A stretch of 64,000 nt of DNA from Rhodoferax sp. OV413 (lineage in GTDB: Bacteria; Pseudomonadota; Gammaproteobacteria; Burkholderiales; Burkholderiaceae_C): assembly GCA_945861785.1 (NCBI GenBank), contig CAMAWD010000010.1, forward strand, positions 1 to 64,000. The letters are read 5' to 3'. Shown in pieces: positions 44,408 to 54,281 of this stretch. Each line of letters begins with the position of its first letter. Positions within the stretch are counted from its first letter, which is position 1. Below the pieces are notes generated by a model. The model searched no databases, was not told the origin of the DNA, and saw nothing but the letters and a program-made list of their open reading frames with translations. Position numbers and translations under genes: made by a program.

Positions 44408-45214
44408 TTATTGCGTCGGAACCGCCGGCCTTGTTGACGGCGCCCGGAAGACCTGCGGGTCGTGGTAGAAGCGCGGATCCTCGTTGGGGCCCCACCATCC
44501 GGGTACACCCAGGACGGGAAGGTGGACGAACCGCCTGGAGGCGAGCTGTTCGGCCGTCAACGCGCCGGCCAGCCAGGTGTCCCAATCGGCCAGATCGGCT
44601 GAATCGGCCCCGATACGGAACACATGCGCTGTGATCGATTTGCGCGGCGTCATGAGTTTTTCCAGCAGTGCATGACCAAACACGATCAGCCGGGCTTGTT
44701 GCCAAAGCGGGCGCAGTTCGATGAACACACGGTGCCATTGCTTCGCTACCAGCGCGTCCCACAAGGGGTCGGGTGCCTGAAGCAGTGCCGCGTTCTCGTC
44801 CAGAACGGTAAGGGCATCACGCAGCGCACCCCGGGTGGGCCTTATGCCATCCTGCGCGATCTGGGTCGATTGCAACTGGTTCAGTCGGCGCTTGGTGGCC
44901 GGAAACAGGTTCCAGCACAAGCCATTGAAAAGGTCGTGCCACCCGTCTCGCACCGGACAACAGGCACTGTCCGCGATGAACCGCTCGTAGGCCACACCGG
45001 CTGGCAGATCGGCCTGCGGCACGAAACGCACCGGTGCTGGCGCATGGTCGTTCAGGGCCTGCCAGACCGGCAGGCCCCGCGCCATGGCGCGCACCGTGCC
45101 TTGCCCGGCTCTGCGCCAGGGCTCCATCCACGGGCGGGACCACGGCGCCAGGCCGGACGCCGGGACGGAGTTTGGATCGGGGCAGGCGAGGTCGGCGTGT
45201 GCCGCGACGCGCAT
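44408..45214 (-). CDS. DUF3025 family protein
   Basis: A 268-residue cytoplasmic protein matching the DUF3025 pattern of proteobacteria: YERFIADSACCPVRDGWHDLFNGLCWNLFPATKRRLNQLQ in the first half and PGWWGPNEDPRFYHDPQVFR near the end. The function of the family is unknown. I start it at ATG 45212-45214 just after the pyrC stop; an in-frame ATG at 45253 lies inside pyrC. It is probably cotranscribed with pyrC, 4 bp upstream. Confidence 0.85.
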   Translation of the reverse strand: MRVAAHADLACPDPNSVPASGLAPWSRPWMEPWRRAGQGTVRAMARGLPVWQALNDHAPAPVRFVPQADLPAGVAYERFIADSACCPVRDGWHDLFNGLCWNLFPATKRRLNQLQSTQIAQDGIRPTRGALRDALTVLDENAALLQAPDPLWDALVAKQWHRVFIELRPLWQQARLIVFGHALLEKLMTPRKSITAHVFRIGADSADLADWDTWLAGALTAEQLASRRFVHLPVLGVPGWWGPNEDPRFYHDPQVFRAPSTRPAVPTQ

Positions 45215-45218
45215 GGGC

Positions 45219-46295
45219 TTACTGAAGCTTCCAGGGCAGGGTCTGACCGGCACGCAAGGGCGTCAGGCTGCCCTCGCCGAATGCGAACGCCTGCGGCATC
45301 TGCCAGGGCCTGCGCGCCATGGTGATGCGGCCGGTGTTGCGTGGCAGGCGGTAGAAATCCGGCCCGTGAAAACTGGCGAAGGCCTCCAGCCGCTCCAGTG
45401 CGTTTGCCGTGTCGAACACTTCGGTGTACATCTCCATGGCGGAAAAAGCCGTGTAACAGCCCGCACAGCCGGCTGCATGCTCCTTCAGGTGCGTCGCATG
45501 GGGTGCGCTGTCGGTGCCGAGGAAAAAATGCGGGTCACCGCTGGTTGCGGCCTGCACCAACGCCAACCGGTGCGTCTCGCGCTTGAGGACCGGCAGGCAG
45601 TAGTAGTGCGGACATATCCCGCCAGTGAAGATCGCGTTGCGGTTGTACAGCAGGTGGTGTGCGGTGATGGTGGCCGCCGTGTTCGGGCCGGCATCCCGCA
45701 CGTAGTGTGCGGCCTCTTTGGTGGTGATGTGTTCCAGCACGATCCGGAGCTCCGGAAAATCGCGCCGCAGGCCGGTCAGGTGCGTGTCGATGAAGACCGC
45801 CTCGCGGTCGAACAGGTCGATCTCGGGTGAGGTCACTTCACCATGCACCAGCAGTGGCATGCCGGCGCGCTGCATGGCCTCGAGCGCTGGGTAGGTCTTG
45901 CGCAGGTCGGTGACACCGGCCGCGCTGTTGGTGGTCGCACCGGCGGGGTAGAGCTTGACGGCGACAACCTGTGCGGCCGTGCCGCCAGAGCGGGTGGCGC
46001 TGGCGCGCAGGATTTCGTCCGGGTTCAGGTCGTCCGTGAGGTACAGCGTCATCAGCGGCTCGAAGTCGGACCCGCTCGGCAAGGTGGCACGGATACGCGC
46101 TGCGTAATCCAGCGCCTGCGCCACAGTGGTCACCGGCGGCTTGAGGTTGGGCATGATCACGGCGCGCGCGAACTGTGCCGCGCTATGGGGCACCACGGTG
46201 CGCAGGGCGTCGCCGTCGCGCACATGCAGGTGCCAGTCGTCGGGCCGGGTGATGCTGAAGGAGTCGCTGGCGCGGGGCGCAATGTTGTCGGTCAT
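45219..46295 (-). CDS. pyrC: Dihydroorotase PyrC
   Basis: Zinc enzyme of pyrimidine synthesis closing carbamoyl-aspartate to dihydroorotate. The 358 residues follow the E. coli-type class: DDWHLHVRDG (two metal His), the carboxylated Lys in VVAVKLYPAG, HGEV, LEHITT, TAHHLLYNRN, and the metal Asp in LGTDSAPH. The start at 46293-46295 (MTDNIAPRAS) is 20 bp after the LysR-type gene; a longer frame upstream is antisense-like noise in that gene. No pyrimidine attenuator is visible. Confidence 0.95.
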   Translation of the reverse strand: MTDNIAPRASDSFSITRPDDWHLHVRDGDALRTVVPHSAAQFARAVIMPNLKPPVTTVAQALDYAARIRATLPSGSDFEPLMTLYLTDDLNPDEILRASATRSGGTAAQVVAVKLYPAGATTNSAAGVTDLRKTYPALEAMQRAGMPLLVHGEVTSPEIDLFDREAVFIDTHLTGLRRDFPELRIVLEHITTKEAAHYVRDAGPNTAATITAHHLLYNRNAIFTGGICPHYYCLPVLKRETHRLALVQAATSGDPHFFLGTDSAPHATHLKEHAAGCAGCYTAFSAMEMYTEVFDTANALERLEAFASFHGPDFYRLPRNTGRITMARRPWQMPQAFAFGEGSLTPLRAGQTLPWKLQ

Positions 46296-46315
46296 CTTTG
46301 GGTCTGCGGGGCAGG

Positions 46316-47311
46316 TCAGGTCGGAGGGGTTTGCACCAGCAGGTAGTCCCACAGGGCCTGCGCACTGTTCTTGACGGATGCCGTTCGCGCCTTCGGGGCC
46401 GTCGCCACCGGCCTGGCCAGGCGCGCCGCGGCGCGCGGGCTGTCGTGGTGCGCCGGTTTTTCGCGGTAGGCGCGTACGTCCATCGTGATCTGCATCGGTT
46501 GCATGTCGCCAGGCACCGCGCTCACCAGCCGTTTCGCGCGCAGTTCCTGCTTGACCGCGCTGTAAGGCAGGAAGGCGACGCCGTGGCCTTCGAGCGCCAT
46601 CGCCTTGAGGCCTTCCGCCATGTCGGTTTCGTAGACCCGGTCGAAGTGGATCGGCGTGCTCGATTGCTTGAGGATCATGTCGACCATCTGCCCCAGGTAG
46701 GCCCCGGGCGCGTACCCCAGATAGGGCAGCGGATGGCCGACCCGGCCCGGCAGCCTGAACATGGGCCCCCCGAGTGCGTCCGGCTTGACATAAGGAGCGA
46801 CCACCTCTTCGCCCAGGCTCACCATCTCGTAGCGATCGGGATCGAGCTGGAACGGTTGCGAACTGTGGTGGTAGGCGATCAGGAGGTCGCAACTGCCCTC
46901 GACCAGGCGCAACACCGCATCGTGCACGTTGAGCGCGATCAGCCGGCTCTTGATCGGGCCGAAGGCCTCACGCAGCCCGGAAACCCAGGCGGGAAAGAAC
47001 GTGAACGCCAGGGTGTGCGGCACGGCGAACTCGATCACGTCCTGCGCTGCCGATGTGTGGCCGCGCAGCATGGCCCGTGTGCTTTGCAGCGCCTGCAGCA
47101 TTTCAAGCGACTGGTCGTACAGGGTTTCGCCGGCAGGCGTGAGGCGCGTCGGGTAGGAGCTGCGGTCGACCAGGTCGGTGCCGGCCCAGGCCTCCAGCGA
47201 CTGGATGCGGCGTGAGAATGCCGGCTGCGTGACGTGGCGCAATTGCGCCGATCGGCTGAAACTGCGGGTTTCAGCCAGGCTCACGAAATCCTCCAGCCAC
47301 TTGGTTTCCAT
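46316..47311 (-). CDS. LysR-family transcriptional regulator
   Basis: A 331-residue regulator. The N-terminal winged helix-turn-helix reads WLEDFVSLAETRSFSRSAQLRHVTQPAFSRRIQSLE, standard for LysR proteins, and the remainder is a periplasmic-binding-like effector domain (FAVPHTLAFTFFPAWV, GHGVAFLPYSAV). It closely resembles HypT-like/YjiE regulators in the WLEDF opening, but specificity cannot be assigned. About 30 extra residues rich in Ala and Arg lie before the C-terminus. The usual divergent target gene is absent; its neighbour pyrC is downstream on the same strand. Confidence 0.88.
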   Translation of the reverse strand: METKWLEDFVSLAETRSFSRSAQLRHVTQPAFSRRIQSLEAWAGTDLVDRSSYPTRLTPAGETLYDQSLEMLQALQSTRAMLRGHTSAAQDVIEFAVPHTLAFTFFPAWVSGLREAFGPIKSRLIALNVHDAVLRLVEGSCDLLIAYHHSSQPFQLDPDRYEMVSLGEEVVAPYVKPDALGGPMFRLPGRVGHPLPYLGYAPGAYLGQMVDMILKQSSTPIHFDRVYETDMAEGLKAMALEGHGVAFLPYSAVKQELRAKRLVSAVPGDMQPMQITMDVRAYREKPAHHDSPRAAARLARPVATAPKARTASVKNSAQALWDYLLVQTPPT

Positions 47312-47350
47312 GGCTGGATTATGCGGCCCTGTGGCGCAACGGACCGCCGC

Positions 47351-47839
47351 TCACCACGGCAGCTCGAACCCCTCGGGGAAGACCCACAACAAGGCTGCGG
47401 TCATCGTGACGTAGCGCGCGAACTTGCCGATCGCCATGTAGGCGACGCATGGCCAGAACGGAAACTTCAACCAGCCTGCCACGGCACACAAGGGGTCCCC
47501 GGCCAAGGGCAGCCACGAAAGCAAGCAGGCTTTCGGACCGAGTTTCTCCAGCCACCGCAGCGCGCGCAGATGCGACGCCGAATGCTTGTATGCGTCCGCG
47601 ACCCGGTGTGCGCCAACCCCCATGGCCCAGGTGACCGCGCCCCCCAGCGTGTTGCCCACCGTCGCCACCATGATCGCGGGCCAGAACATGTCCGGATTGA
47701 GCTTGACCAGGCCGAACACTGCGGGCTCCGAGCCCAAGGGCAGCAAGGTGGCCGACACGAAGGAAACAATGAAGACGGTGCTCAACCCGAAGCGCGGTAG
47801 CGCCAGCAGTGAGATGAGGTGGAGGGTCCAGGCTTCCAT
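47351..47839 (-). CDS. YqaA-type small membrane protein (SNARE-associated/DedA-like)
   Basis: A 162-residue inner-membrane protein with four or five hydrophobic segments. Features of the YqaA branch of the DedA-like superfamily are FVSATLLPLGSEPAVFG near the N-terminus and GNTLGGAVTWAMG, WLPLAGDPLCAVAGWLK further on. Family members are linked to membrane homeostasis, but no specific role is set. I start at ATG 47837-47839; an in-frame ATG at 47884 would add 15 residues that do not fit. Divergent from dusB. Confidence 0.87.
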   Translation of the reverse strand: MEAWTLHLISLLALPRFGLSTVFIVSFVSATLLPLGSEPAVFGLVKLNPDMFWPAIMVATVGNTLGGAVTWAMGVGAHRVADAYKHSASHLRALRWLEKLGPKACLLSWLPLAGDPLCAVAGWLKFPFWPCVAYMAIGKFARYVTMTAALLWVFPEGFELPW

Positions 47840-47972
47840 GTGGTACGGAAGTATAGGCAGGGCATGGCAGGGCAAGGCGCGCATTTCAATTGCTGAAAAA
47901 TTGGGCAGATAGAATGGGCGTCCGTCCCCCAGCCCGCTCTCCCAAGCCGACCCTTACACCGCCCCCGATCGC
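47840..47972. promoter_or_regulatory. Divergent promoter region between the yqaA-like gene and dusB-fis
   Basis: This 133-bp region should carry promoters for both directions. On the plus strand TAGAAT (in cagatagaatggg, near 47910) is a plausible -10 for dusB-fis-purH, but no -35 at 16-18 bp is convincing. In E. coli the dusB-fis promoter is under stringent and growth-phase control; the G+C-rich discriminator after TAGAAT would fit that, which is inference only. Confidence 0.3.
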
Positions 47973-49025
47973 ATGCATATCGGCCAGTTCGTCCTTCCCA
48001 ATCGTTTCATGGTCGCCCCGATGGCGGGCGTTACCGACCGGCCATTCCGGCAGTTGTGCCGGCGTCTTGGCGCCGGTCATGCGGTGAGCGAGATGGTCAC
48101 GTCGCGCCCCGATCTGTGGAAGACCCTCAAGACCTCGCGGCGCGCCAACCACGATGGCGAACCAGGCCCGATAGCGGTCCAGATCGCCGGCACCGAGCCC
48201 GCCATGATGGCGCAAGCGGCGATCTACAACGTCGAGCGTGGCGCCCAGATCATTGACATCAACATGGGTTGCCCGGCCAAGAAGGTCTGCAACAAGTGGG
48301 CCGGATCGGCGCTGATGCAGGACGAAGCCCTGGCCTTGTCCATTGTCGAGGCGGTCGTCTCCGCCTGTGCGCCGTTGCAGGTGCCGGTGACGCTGAAGAT
48401 GCGCACAGGCTGGTGCCAGTCGCACCGCAACGCGGTGGACATCGCGCGCGCGGCCGAGGCTGCCGGCGTCCAGATGGTGGCAGTGCATGGGCGCACGCGC
48501 GAGCAGGGCTATCGGGGTGAGGCCGAATACGACACCGTTCGCGCAGTCAAGGCGGCCTTGCGGATTCCCGTGGTTGCCAATGGTGATATCGACACGCCGG
48601 AAAAAGCCCGTGACGTGCTGCTCGCCACGGGCGCCGACGCCGTGATGGTCGGGCGCGCGGCGCAGGGGCAGCCATGGATATTCAGGCACATGGTGCATTT
48701 CCTGGCGACCGGCACGCACCTGGCGCAACCCCTGGTGGCGGAGGTGCGCCGCCTGTTGCTCGACCACCTCGACGACCACTACAGCCTGTATGGAACCCAT
48801 ATCGGACTGCTCAGCGCACGCAAGCATATCGGCTGGTATGTGCGCTGCCTGCCGGGTGGGGACGACTTCGCGGACCACATGAACCGGTTGACCGATTGCG
48901 CCGCGCAGACCGCAGCCGTGGCCGGTTTTTTCGACCTGCTGGGCCAGCACATGGACCGCTTGCCAGCGCCCGAAACGCGACGGCGCGCGGGCTCGATGGC
49001 AGAACACACGGAGGCAGCACAATGA
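47973..49025 (+). CDS. dusB: tRNA-dihydrouridine synthase DusB
   Basis: Flavin enzyme that reduces uridine to dihydrouridine in tRNA. The 350 residues form a TIM barrel: APMAGVTDRPFR (FMN site), DINMGCPAKKVCNKWAGSAL with catalytic Cys106, KMRTGW, HGRTREQGY, VANGDI and MVGRAAQGQPW. The helical C-terminal domain begins near residue 250. Gene order dusB-fis identifies the paralogue as DusB. Its stop overlaps fis as ATGA. Confidence 0.95.
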   Translation: MHIGQFVLPNRFMVAPMAGVTDRPFRQLCRRLGAGHAVSEMVTSRPDLWKTLKTSRRANHDGEPGPIAVQIAGTEPAMMAQAAIYNVERGAQIIDINMGCPAKKVCNKWAGSALMQDEALALSIVEAVVSACAPLQVPVTLKMRTGWCQSHRNAVDIARAAEAAGVQMVAVHGRTREQGYRGEAEYDTVRAVKAALRIPVVANGDIDTPEKARDVLLATGADAVMVGRAAQGQPWIFRHMVHFLATGTHLAQPLVAEVRRLLLDHLDDHYSLYGTHIGLLSARKHIGWYVRCLPGGDDFADHMNRLTDCAAQTAAVAGFFDLLGQHMDRLPAPETRRRAGSMAEHTEAAQ

Positions 49026-49258
49026 GCAAGAAGCACATCGAGGAGTGTGTGCGCACGAGCCTGGAAACTTATTTCCGGGACCTGCGTGGCACCGAGCCTG
49101 ACGGCATGTACGACATGATGGTGCGGGTGGTTGAAAAACCCCTGCTGGAGGTCGTCATGAAGCAGGCTGACCAAAACCAGTCGCGCGCCGCGCAATGGCT
49201 GGGACTGAACCGCAACACGCTGCGCAAGAAACTTGTCGAACACAAGTTGCTCGGCTGA
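49022..49258 (+). CDS. fis: DNA-binding protein Fis
   Basis: Nucleoid protein that bends DNA and activates rRNA and other growth genes. The 78-residue product ends with the Fis helix-turn-helix [20 protein letters not shown] and begins [21 protein letters not shown], close to the conserved length in beta-proteobacteria (shorter than the 98 residues of E. coli). The ATG overlaps the dusB stop. A larger frame from 48674 is not coding upstream of this start. purH follows 14 bp later. Confidence 0.94.
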   Translation: MSKKHIEECVRTSLETYFRDLRGTEPDGMYDMMVRVVEKPLLEVVMKQADQNQSRAAQWLGLNRNTLRKKLVEHKLLG

Positions 49259-49272
49259 ACCACACGACACCC

Positions 49273-50844
49273 ATGAACGCGCTTATTTCCGTTTCCGACA
49301 AGACTGGCATTGTTGAATTCGCCGCCGCCTTGCAGGCGCTCGGTGTCAAGCTGCTGTCCACCGGAGGCACTGCCACTTTGCTGGCAGCCCACGGGCTCAC
49401 GGTGACGGAGGTGGCGGACATGACTGGTTTCCCTGAAATGCTCGACGGCCGCGTCAAGACGCTGCATCCCAAGGTGCACGGCGGGCTGCTCGCGCGGCGG
49501 GACATGCCGACCCACATGGCGGCATTGCAGGCGCACGGCATCGACCTGATCGATGTCCTTGTGGTCAACCTTTATCCGTTCGAGGCCACCGTTGCCAAGG
49601 CCGGTTGCACCTTCGATGATGCCATCGAGAACATCGACATCGGCGGTCCGGCGATGGTGCGCAGTGCTGCAAAAAACTGGAAGGATGTGGCGGTGTTGAC
49701 CGATGCCACACAGTACGACGGCGTGCTCGCCGAGTTGCGCGCCGGTGGCAAGGTCAGCGAGAAGACGCGTTTCAGGCTGTCGGTGGCCGCATTCAACCGC
49801 ATCAGCCAGTACGACGGCGCGATCAGCGACTACCTGTCTGCCATCCAGGACGACGGCAGCCATGCGCTGTTTGCGGCGCAGTCCAACGGGCGGTTCGTCA
49901 AACTGCAGGACCTGCGTTACGGCGAGAACCCGCACCAGCAGGCCGCGTACTACCGCGACCTGCACCCTGCCCCGGGTTCACTGGCCAGCGCGCTGCAACT
50001 GCAGGGCAAGGAGCTGAGCTACAACAACATTGCCGATGCGGACGCCGCGTGGGAGTGCGTGAAAAGTTTCGGTGCGAGCGCCTGCGTGATCGTGAAACAT
50101 GCCAACCCGTGTGGCGTCGCGGTGGGTACAGACCCGCTGGACGCGTATTCAAAGGCTTTCAGGACCGACCCGACCTCCGCCTTTGGCGGCATCATCGCCT
50201 TCAACCGGACGGTCGATGAAGCAACTGCGCAGCAGGTGTCACGCCAGTTTGTCGAAGTGCTGATGGCCCCTGGTTTTTCCGAAGCCGCATTGGGCGTTTT
50301 CAAGACCAAGCCCAACCTGCGCCTGTTGCAGATCGGCTTGCCGCCCGGTGGCGCCAGCGCCTGGCAGCAGGGCAGGAATGCGATGGACGTGAAACGGGTC
50401 GGTTCAGGCCTGCTGATGCAGACCGCCGACAACCACGAAATTGCCCTGGCCGACCTGCGCACCGTCAGCAAGGTTCAACCGACTCCGGCGCAGCTCCAGG
50501 ATCTGCTTTTTGCATGGACGGTCGCCAAGTATGTCAAGTCCAATGCCATCGTTTTCTGCGCCAACGGGGCGACCGTGGGGGTCGGTGCGGGGCAGATGAG
50601 CCGGCTCGATTCCGCACGTATCGCCAGTATCAAGGCACACCATGCCGGCCTGTCGCTTGCCGGGAGCGTGGTGGCGAGCGATGCGTTCTTCCCGTTCCGC
50701 GACGGTCTGGATGTGGTGGTGGATGCCGGTGCAAGCTGTGTCATCCAGCCCGGCGGCAGCATGCGCGACGACGAGGTGATCGCCGCAGCCGATGAGCGGG
50801 GCGTGGCGATGGTGTTCACCGGGGTGCGCCACTTTCGCCATTGA
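49273..50844 (+). CDS. purH: Bifunctional AICAR transformylase/IMP cyclohydrolase PurH
   Basis: Performs the last two steps of IMP synthesis. The 523-residue chain has the MGS-like cyclohydrolase domain first ([37 protein letters not shown]), then the transformylase domain from about residue 200 ([26 protein letters not shown] with the catalytic Lys and His, [11 protein letters not shown]). [10 protein letters not shown] and [10 protein letters not shown] lie at the end. Length is normal. Linked to fis in the same transcript by short spacing. Confidence 0.96.
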   Translation: MNALISVSDKTGIVEFAAALQALGVKLLSTGGTATLLAAHGLTVTEVADMTGFPEMLDGRVKTLHPKVHGGLLARRDMPTHMAALQAHGIDLIDVLVVNLYPFEATVAKAGCTFDDAIENIDIGGPAMVRSAAKNWKDVAVLTDATQYDGVLAELRAGGKVSEKTRFRLSVAAFNRISQYDGAISDYLSAIQDDGSHALFAAQSNGRFVKLQDLRYGENPHQQAAYYRDLHPAPGSLASALQLQGKELSYNNIADADAAWECVKSFGASACVIVKHANPCGVAVGTDPLDAYSKAFRTDPTSAFGGIIAFNRTVDEATAQQVSRQFVEVLMAPGFSEAALGVFKTKPNLRLLQIGLPPGGASAWQQGRNAMDVKRVGSGLLMQTADNHEIALADLRTVSKVQPTPAQLQDLLFAWTVAKYVKSNAIVFCANGATVGVGAGQMSRLDSARIASIKAHHAGLSLAGSVVASDAFFPFRDGLDVVVDAGASCVIQPGGSMRDDEVIAAADERGVAMVFTGVRHFRH

Positions 50845-50854
50845 GCGGGCGCCT

Positions 50855-50873
50855 GCCGGCGCCACGCGCCGGC
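50855..50873. terminator. GC-rich hairpin between convergent purH and glycine-zipper gene
   Basis: A perfect 8-bp stem, GCCGGCGC and GCGCCGGC, with a 3-base loop lies 10 bp after the purH stop. No T-run follows on either strand, so it is at best a factor-dependent or weak bidirectional terminator. Confidence 0.4.
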
Positions 50874-50902
50874 CCCCGACGCGGCAACATGGTGCTACAA
50901 AT

Positions 50903-51583
50903 TCAATGCTGGTGGCCCCGCGGCCTGTGGGGCCGCTGCCACCCGCCGTAACCGAACTGCAGGTTCACGCCCACGGGAGGGCGGTACGCATAAGGGTAGT
51001 AGGCGGGAACCCACTGCGTACCCGACGTGATGAAGACCGGTTGCGTGATCACCACCGGTACCGGTGCCGCCTGTGGCGTGGCATAGACCACCGCAGCGGG
51101 CGGCGCGGCCGGGGGCGCAACACCAACCGGCGTGATCTGCAGTTGCACCTGGGGACCAGGGTCCTGGGGCATCTGGACAGAATACTGCTTGCCGGCGAAC
51201 TCATACACCACCTGGTAGGCGACGACCCGGTTCTCCAGCACGGTCTGCGTGCTGCAGCGCTGGACCGTCAGGCCCTGGGCCGCAGCAGGGCTTTCGATGT
51301 TGTCGCCCAACACGGCACCGCCGACGATGCCGATGACGGTTGCGGCAGCACGTCCACCGCCATGCCCGATGCTGTTGCCGATCGCCCCACCGGCAATGGC
51401 GCCGATGGCTGCGCCGGCGCCTGATTTCTGGGCCGGTGCCTGCCAGGTTTCGTGGCTGCAGACCTGCCGCGGTGCCTGAACCTGCTGGACCACCGGGGTG
51501 CTGGAGAGAACACGCCCGACCTCTTGCGCGCCACAAATGCCGCTGCCCAGGGCAGCGATGGCGGACAGTGCGATGATTTTCAT
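50903..51583 (-). CDS. Glycine-zipper (2TM) envelope protein
   Basis: A 226-residue secreted protein. A signal peptide (MKIIALSAIAALGSGICGAQ, cleavage near residue 19) is followed by a segment with Cys and His, then a glycine-zipper GAGAAIGAIAGGAIGNSIGHGGG..GIVGGAVLGDNI (about 54-96). VQRCSTQTVLENRVVAYQVVYEFAGKQYSV follows, as in Rickettsia 17-kDa-antigen-like proteins, and the Pro/Tyr-rich C-terminus ends in a His/Arg tail. No lipobox Cys at the usual place, so probably a periplasmic or outer-membrane-associated protein. Function unknown. The frame from 51949 upstream is not coding. I start at ATG 51581-51583. Confidence 0.82.
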   Translation of the reverse strand: MKIIALSAIAALGSGICGAQEVGRVLSSTPVVQQVQAPRQVCSHETWQAPAQKSGAGAAIGAIAGGAIGNSIGHGGGRAAATVIGIVGGAVLGDNIESPAAAQGLTVQRCSTQTVLENRVVAYQVVYEFAGKQYSVQMPQDPGPQVQLQITPVGVAPPAAPPAAVVYATPQAAPVPVVITQPVFITSGTQWVPAYYPYAYRPPVGVNLQFGYGGWQRPHRPRGHQH

Positions 51584-51716
51584 GATGGCTCCCGGGGCCG
51601 CCCGCGCAGCCCGACGTCCAAGTTTATGACGGCAGGGCACGCAAGCCCAGCCCGGCAGGCAGGGGATTGGTAACAAAATGCCACGCCGGCACGCGCTGCG
51701 CCGCTCGCGGTCTTGG

Positions 51717-53021
51717 TCAGAGGGTCTTGAAGACCTCTGACGCTGCTGCCACCGTTTCGGCAATGTCGTCGTCGGTGTGGGCGGCACTGACAAATCCGGC
51801 CTCGTACAGCGCCGGCGCAAAGTAGATGCCGCGGTCGAGCATGCCATGGAACAGGCGGTTGAAACGCGGGCTGTCGGATTGCATGACCTGGCCGTAGTTC
51901 TGGGGCAACTCCGGCAGCAGGAAGAAGCCGAACATACCCCCTTCTGCATCGCCGCAGAACGGTACGCCGGCGGCTTTTGCAGCGCCAGTCAGCCCGCTGA
52001 CCAGACGCCGGGTTCTCGCCGACAGGTCATCGAAGAATCCGGGTTTGCTGATCTCGTTGAGCGTGGCGAGCCCGCAGGCGGTGGCCACCGGATTTCCCGA
52101 CAAGGTGCCTGCCTGGTAGACCGGGCCCAGTGGGGCCAGGTGCTGCATGACCGCGCGTTTTGCCCCAAAGGCAGCCAGCGGCATGCCGCCACCGATCACC
52201 TTGCCCATGATGGTCATGTCGGGCTCGAACCCTGGCAGTTCTCTGGCATACACGCTTTGCGCGCTGCCCAGCGCCACGCGACAGCCGGTCATGACTTCGT
52301 CGAACACCAGCAAGGCGCCGTACTGCGTGCACAACTCGCGGCAGCGTTGCATGAACGGCACACTCGCCCGCACGAAGTTCATGTTGCCGGCAATCGGTTC
52401 GATCACCAGGCAGGCCAACTCGTTGCCGTGGGTGGCGAAAGCCTGTTCCAGCATGTCGATGTTGTTGTATTCCAGCACCACCGTGTGTTTCACCACCTCC
52501 GGCGGCACCCCGGCGCTGGTCGGGTTGCCAAATGTGGCGAGGCCCGAGCCCGCCTTGACCAGCAGCGCATCGGCATGCCCGTGGTAACAGCCTTCGAACT
52601 TGATCAGTTTGTGGCGCCCCGTCGCGCCCCGCGCCAGACGGATGCCGCTCATGGCGGCTTCGGTGCCGGAACTCACCAGCCGGACCATGTCCATCGACGG
52701 AACCAGCCGCAGGATCGCCTCGGCCAGTTCGATTTCGCGCTCGGTCGGTGCGCCAAAAGAAAACCCGTCCAGCGCAGCAGCCTGCACCGCCTGCAGCACC
52801 ACTGGGTGCCCGTGGCCGAGAATCATCGGGCCCCAGGAGCCGATGTAGTCGATGTAGCGCCGGCCCTCTGCATCCCAGAAATAGGGCCCCTGGGCACGCT
52901 GGACAAAGCGGGGTGTGCCCCCGACTGCCCGGAAGGCACGCACGGGCGAATTGACGCCACCGGGGATGACCCGTTGGGCCCGGGCGAAGAGGGTTTCGTT
53001 GGTTTCAGTGCTTGGTGTCAT
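51717..53021 (-). CDS. hemL: Glutamate-1-semialdehyde 2,1-aminomutase HemL
   Basis: PLP enzyme making 5-aminolevulinate from glutamate-1-semialdehyde for haem. The 434 residues begin [35 protein letters not shown] and contain [43 protein letters not shown] and the PLP Lys in [15 protein letters not shown]. Phe in the usual EVMTGFRV is Cys here (GCRVALG). The start at 53019-53021 overlaps thiD by 17 bp. The frame continuing to 53165 is inside thiD and unrelated. Confidence 0.95.
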   Translation of the reverse strand: MTPSTETNETLFARAQRVIPGGVNSPVRAFRAVGGTPRFVQRAQGPYFWDAEGRRYIDYIGSWGPMILGHGHPVVLQAVQAAALDGFSFGAPTEREIELAEAILRLVPSMDMVRLVSSGTEAAMSGIRLARGATGRHKLIKFEGCYHGHADALLVKAGSGLATFGNPTSAGVPPEVVKHTVVLEYNNIDMLEQAFATHGNELACLVIEPIAGNMNFVRASVPFMQRCRELCTQYGALLVFDEVMTGCRVALGSAQSVYARELPGFEPDMTIMGKVIGGGMPLAAFGAKRAVMQHLAPLGPVYQAGTLSGNPVATACGLATLNEISKPGFFDDLSARTRRLVSGLTGAAKAAGVPFCGDAEGGMFGFFLLPELPQNYGQVMQSDSPRFNRLFHGMLDRGIYFAPALYEAGFVSAAHTDDDIAETVAAASEVFKTL

Positions 53022-53922
53022 GGTTGGGAAAGTCGAAGCCCAGATCTGGCGGGGCGGGCAGGTTGTCATCGGGATCTTCGTCAGCGTCGGGCTGGGCCCA
53101 GAACAGCCGGTCCGGGACCAGCAAGCCCATGCCGGGCTGAAAGCCCGCATCGAGGCAGCGGTCAAGGTAACTGAGCGCCTCCCGGGTGGCGTCGCTCAGA
53201 TCGTTCTCGGTGGCGAGCAAGGCGGCCAGTGTGGCTGACAGCGTGTCGCCGGCACCGGAAAACCCGGCTTCGAAGCGCTCGAACCGGCCGCTGAACAGCA
53301 CCGATTGCGACGATGCCAACACGTTGTCAATGAGTTGGTCCGGCAGGGAGATCCCGGTGACAAGGGTGTAGGGCACACCGAATGCATTGGCGGCACGCGC
53401 CAGGTCGCGCGGCCCGGGTGTCTTGGCCGACTTCCAGTCGGGGAGCAACCACCGGCACAGGGTTCTGTGGTTTCCTACCAACACTGTGGTTTGCGGCAAC
53501 ATCAGGTCCCGGAAGGCATCCAGGTACAGGTCGATCTGCACCTCGCTCCACCATGAAAGGTCGGGCATATAGGCGATCAGCGGGACGTCGGCATAGTCCG
53601 CCGCAATCTCCGCAATCGTGCTGATGTTTTCTATCGACCCGACGAAACCGACCTTGATGACCTTCGCGGCCACGTCCTCCAGCACGGTACGGGCCTGTTC
53701 GCTGACGGCCTCCTCGTCGAAGGCATGGTGGTCGATGATTTCAGCGGTGTCGCGGGTATAGGCGCCGGTCACTACCGGCAAGGCATGGGCGCCGACCGAC
53801 GCAATCGCTGCGATGTCGGCTGCCAGCCCGCCAGCTCCGCTGGGGTCGTTGGCGTTGAAGACGAGTACACAGGGCGTGGCTTGCGTCTCGGCCTCGTCCG
53901 CGGATTCGGTGCGTTCGGACAT
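53005..53922 (-). CDS. thiD: Hydroxymethylpyrimidine/phosphomethylpyrimidine kinase ThiD
   Basis: Ribokinase-fold enzyme phosphorylating the pyrimidine half of thiamine. The 305-residue protein has [18 protein letters not shown] at the start (family DPSGGAGI motif, here slightly changed), VKVGFVGS-like [10 protein letters not shown], and [17 protein letters not shown] with the catalytic Asp. A negatively charged C-terminal tail of about 25 residues ([16 protein letters not shown]) is extra. The 17-bp overlap with hemL indicates cotranscription. No TPP riboswitch is seen. Divergent from the rubredoxin gene. Other ribokinase activities cannot be excluded. Confidence 0.85.
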   Translation of the reverse strand: MSERTESADEAETQATPCVLVFNANDPSGAGGLAADIAAIASVGAHALPVVTGAYTRDTAEIIDHHAFDEEAVSEQARTVLEDVAAKVIKVGFVGSIENISTIAEIAADYADVPLIAYMPDLSWWSEVQIDLYLDAFRDLMLPQTTVLVGNHRTLCRWLLPDWKSAKTPGPRDLARAANAFGVPYTLVTGISLPDQLIDNVLASSQSVLFSGRFERFEAGFSGAGDTLSATLAALLATENDLSDATREALSYLDRCLDAGFQPGMGLLVPDRLFWAQPDADEDPDDNLPAPPDLGFDFPNHDTKH

Positions 53923-54046
53923 GGGTTATGGGGGCAGGCCCTGGGGGATCATCAGGCAGAATACGGTGGGTTTCGGCGCGCAAGGCGCGAATCGCTGGAG
54001 CCGTCTCTATACAATAATTGCATTCTATTCGAAGGCCCCTTAAGCT

Positions 54047-54220
54047 GTGAACGTATCTAAAACTTGGATGTGTCTGATTTGTGGTTGGATCTACGATGAG
54101 GCGACTGGTGCACCTGACGACGGTATTCCACCGGGAACGCTGTGGGCCGATGTGCCCATGAACTGGACCTGCCCGGAATGCGGGGCCCGCAAGGAGGACT
54201 TCGAGATGGTCCAGATCTGA
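54047..54220 (+). CDS. rubA: Rubredoxin
   Basis: A 57-residue electron carrier. Both Cys pairs of the Fe(SCys)4 site are present: MCLICGWIYDEATG and WTCPECGARKEDFEMV, with the conserved aromatic residues (Tyr in WIYD, Trp in LWADVPMNWTC). The start is GTG 54047-54049. The gene is short and easily missed. It is divergent from thiD and 61 bp upstream of pilG; the same neighbour order occurs in many beta-proteobacteria. A TACAAT -10-like box is at 54010-54015 but a -35 is not clear. Its redox partners are unknown. Confidence 0.93.
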   Translation: MNVSKTWMCLICGWIYDEATGAPDDGIPPGTLWADVPMNWTCPECGARKEDFEMVQI

Positions 54221-54281
54221 GCCCAGGGCTCGGCGGAGCCCCACGCCGGTGTGAGAACATTCATTTCAGGAGCGCAGTCTT

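Noticed and set aside
53923-54046. TPP riboswitch upstream of thiD
   Set aside because: The leader does not contain the conserved CUGAGA and ACCUGA-type segments in the needed order.
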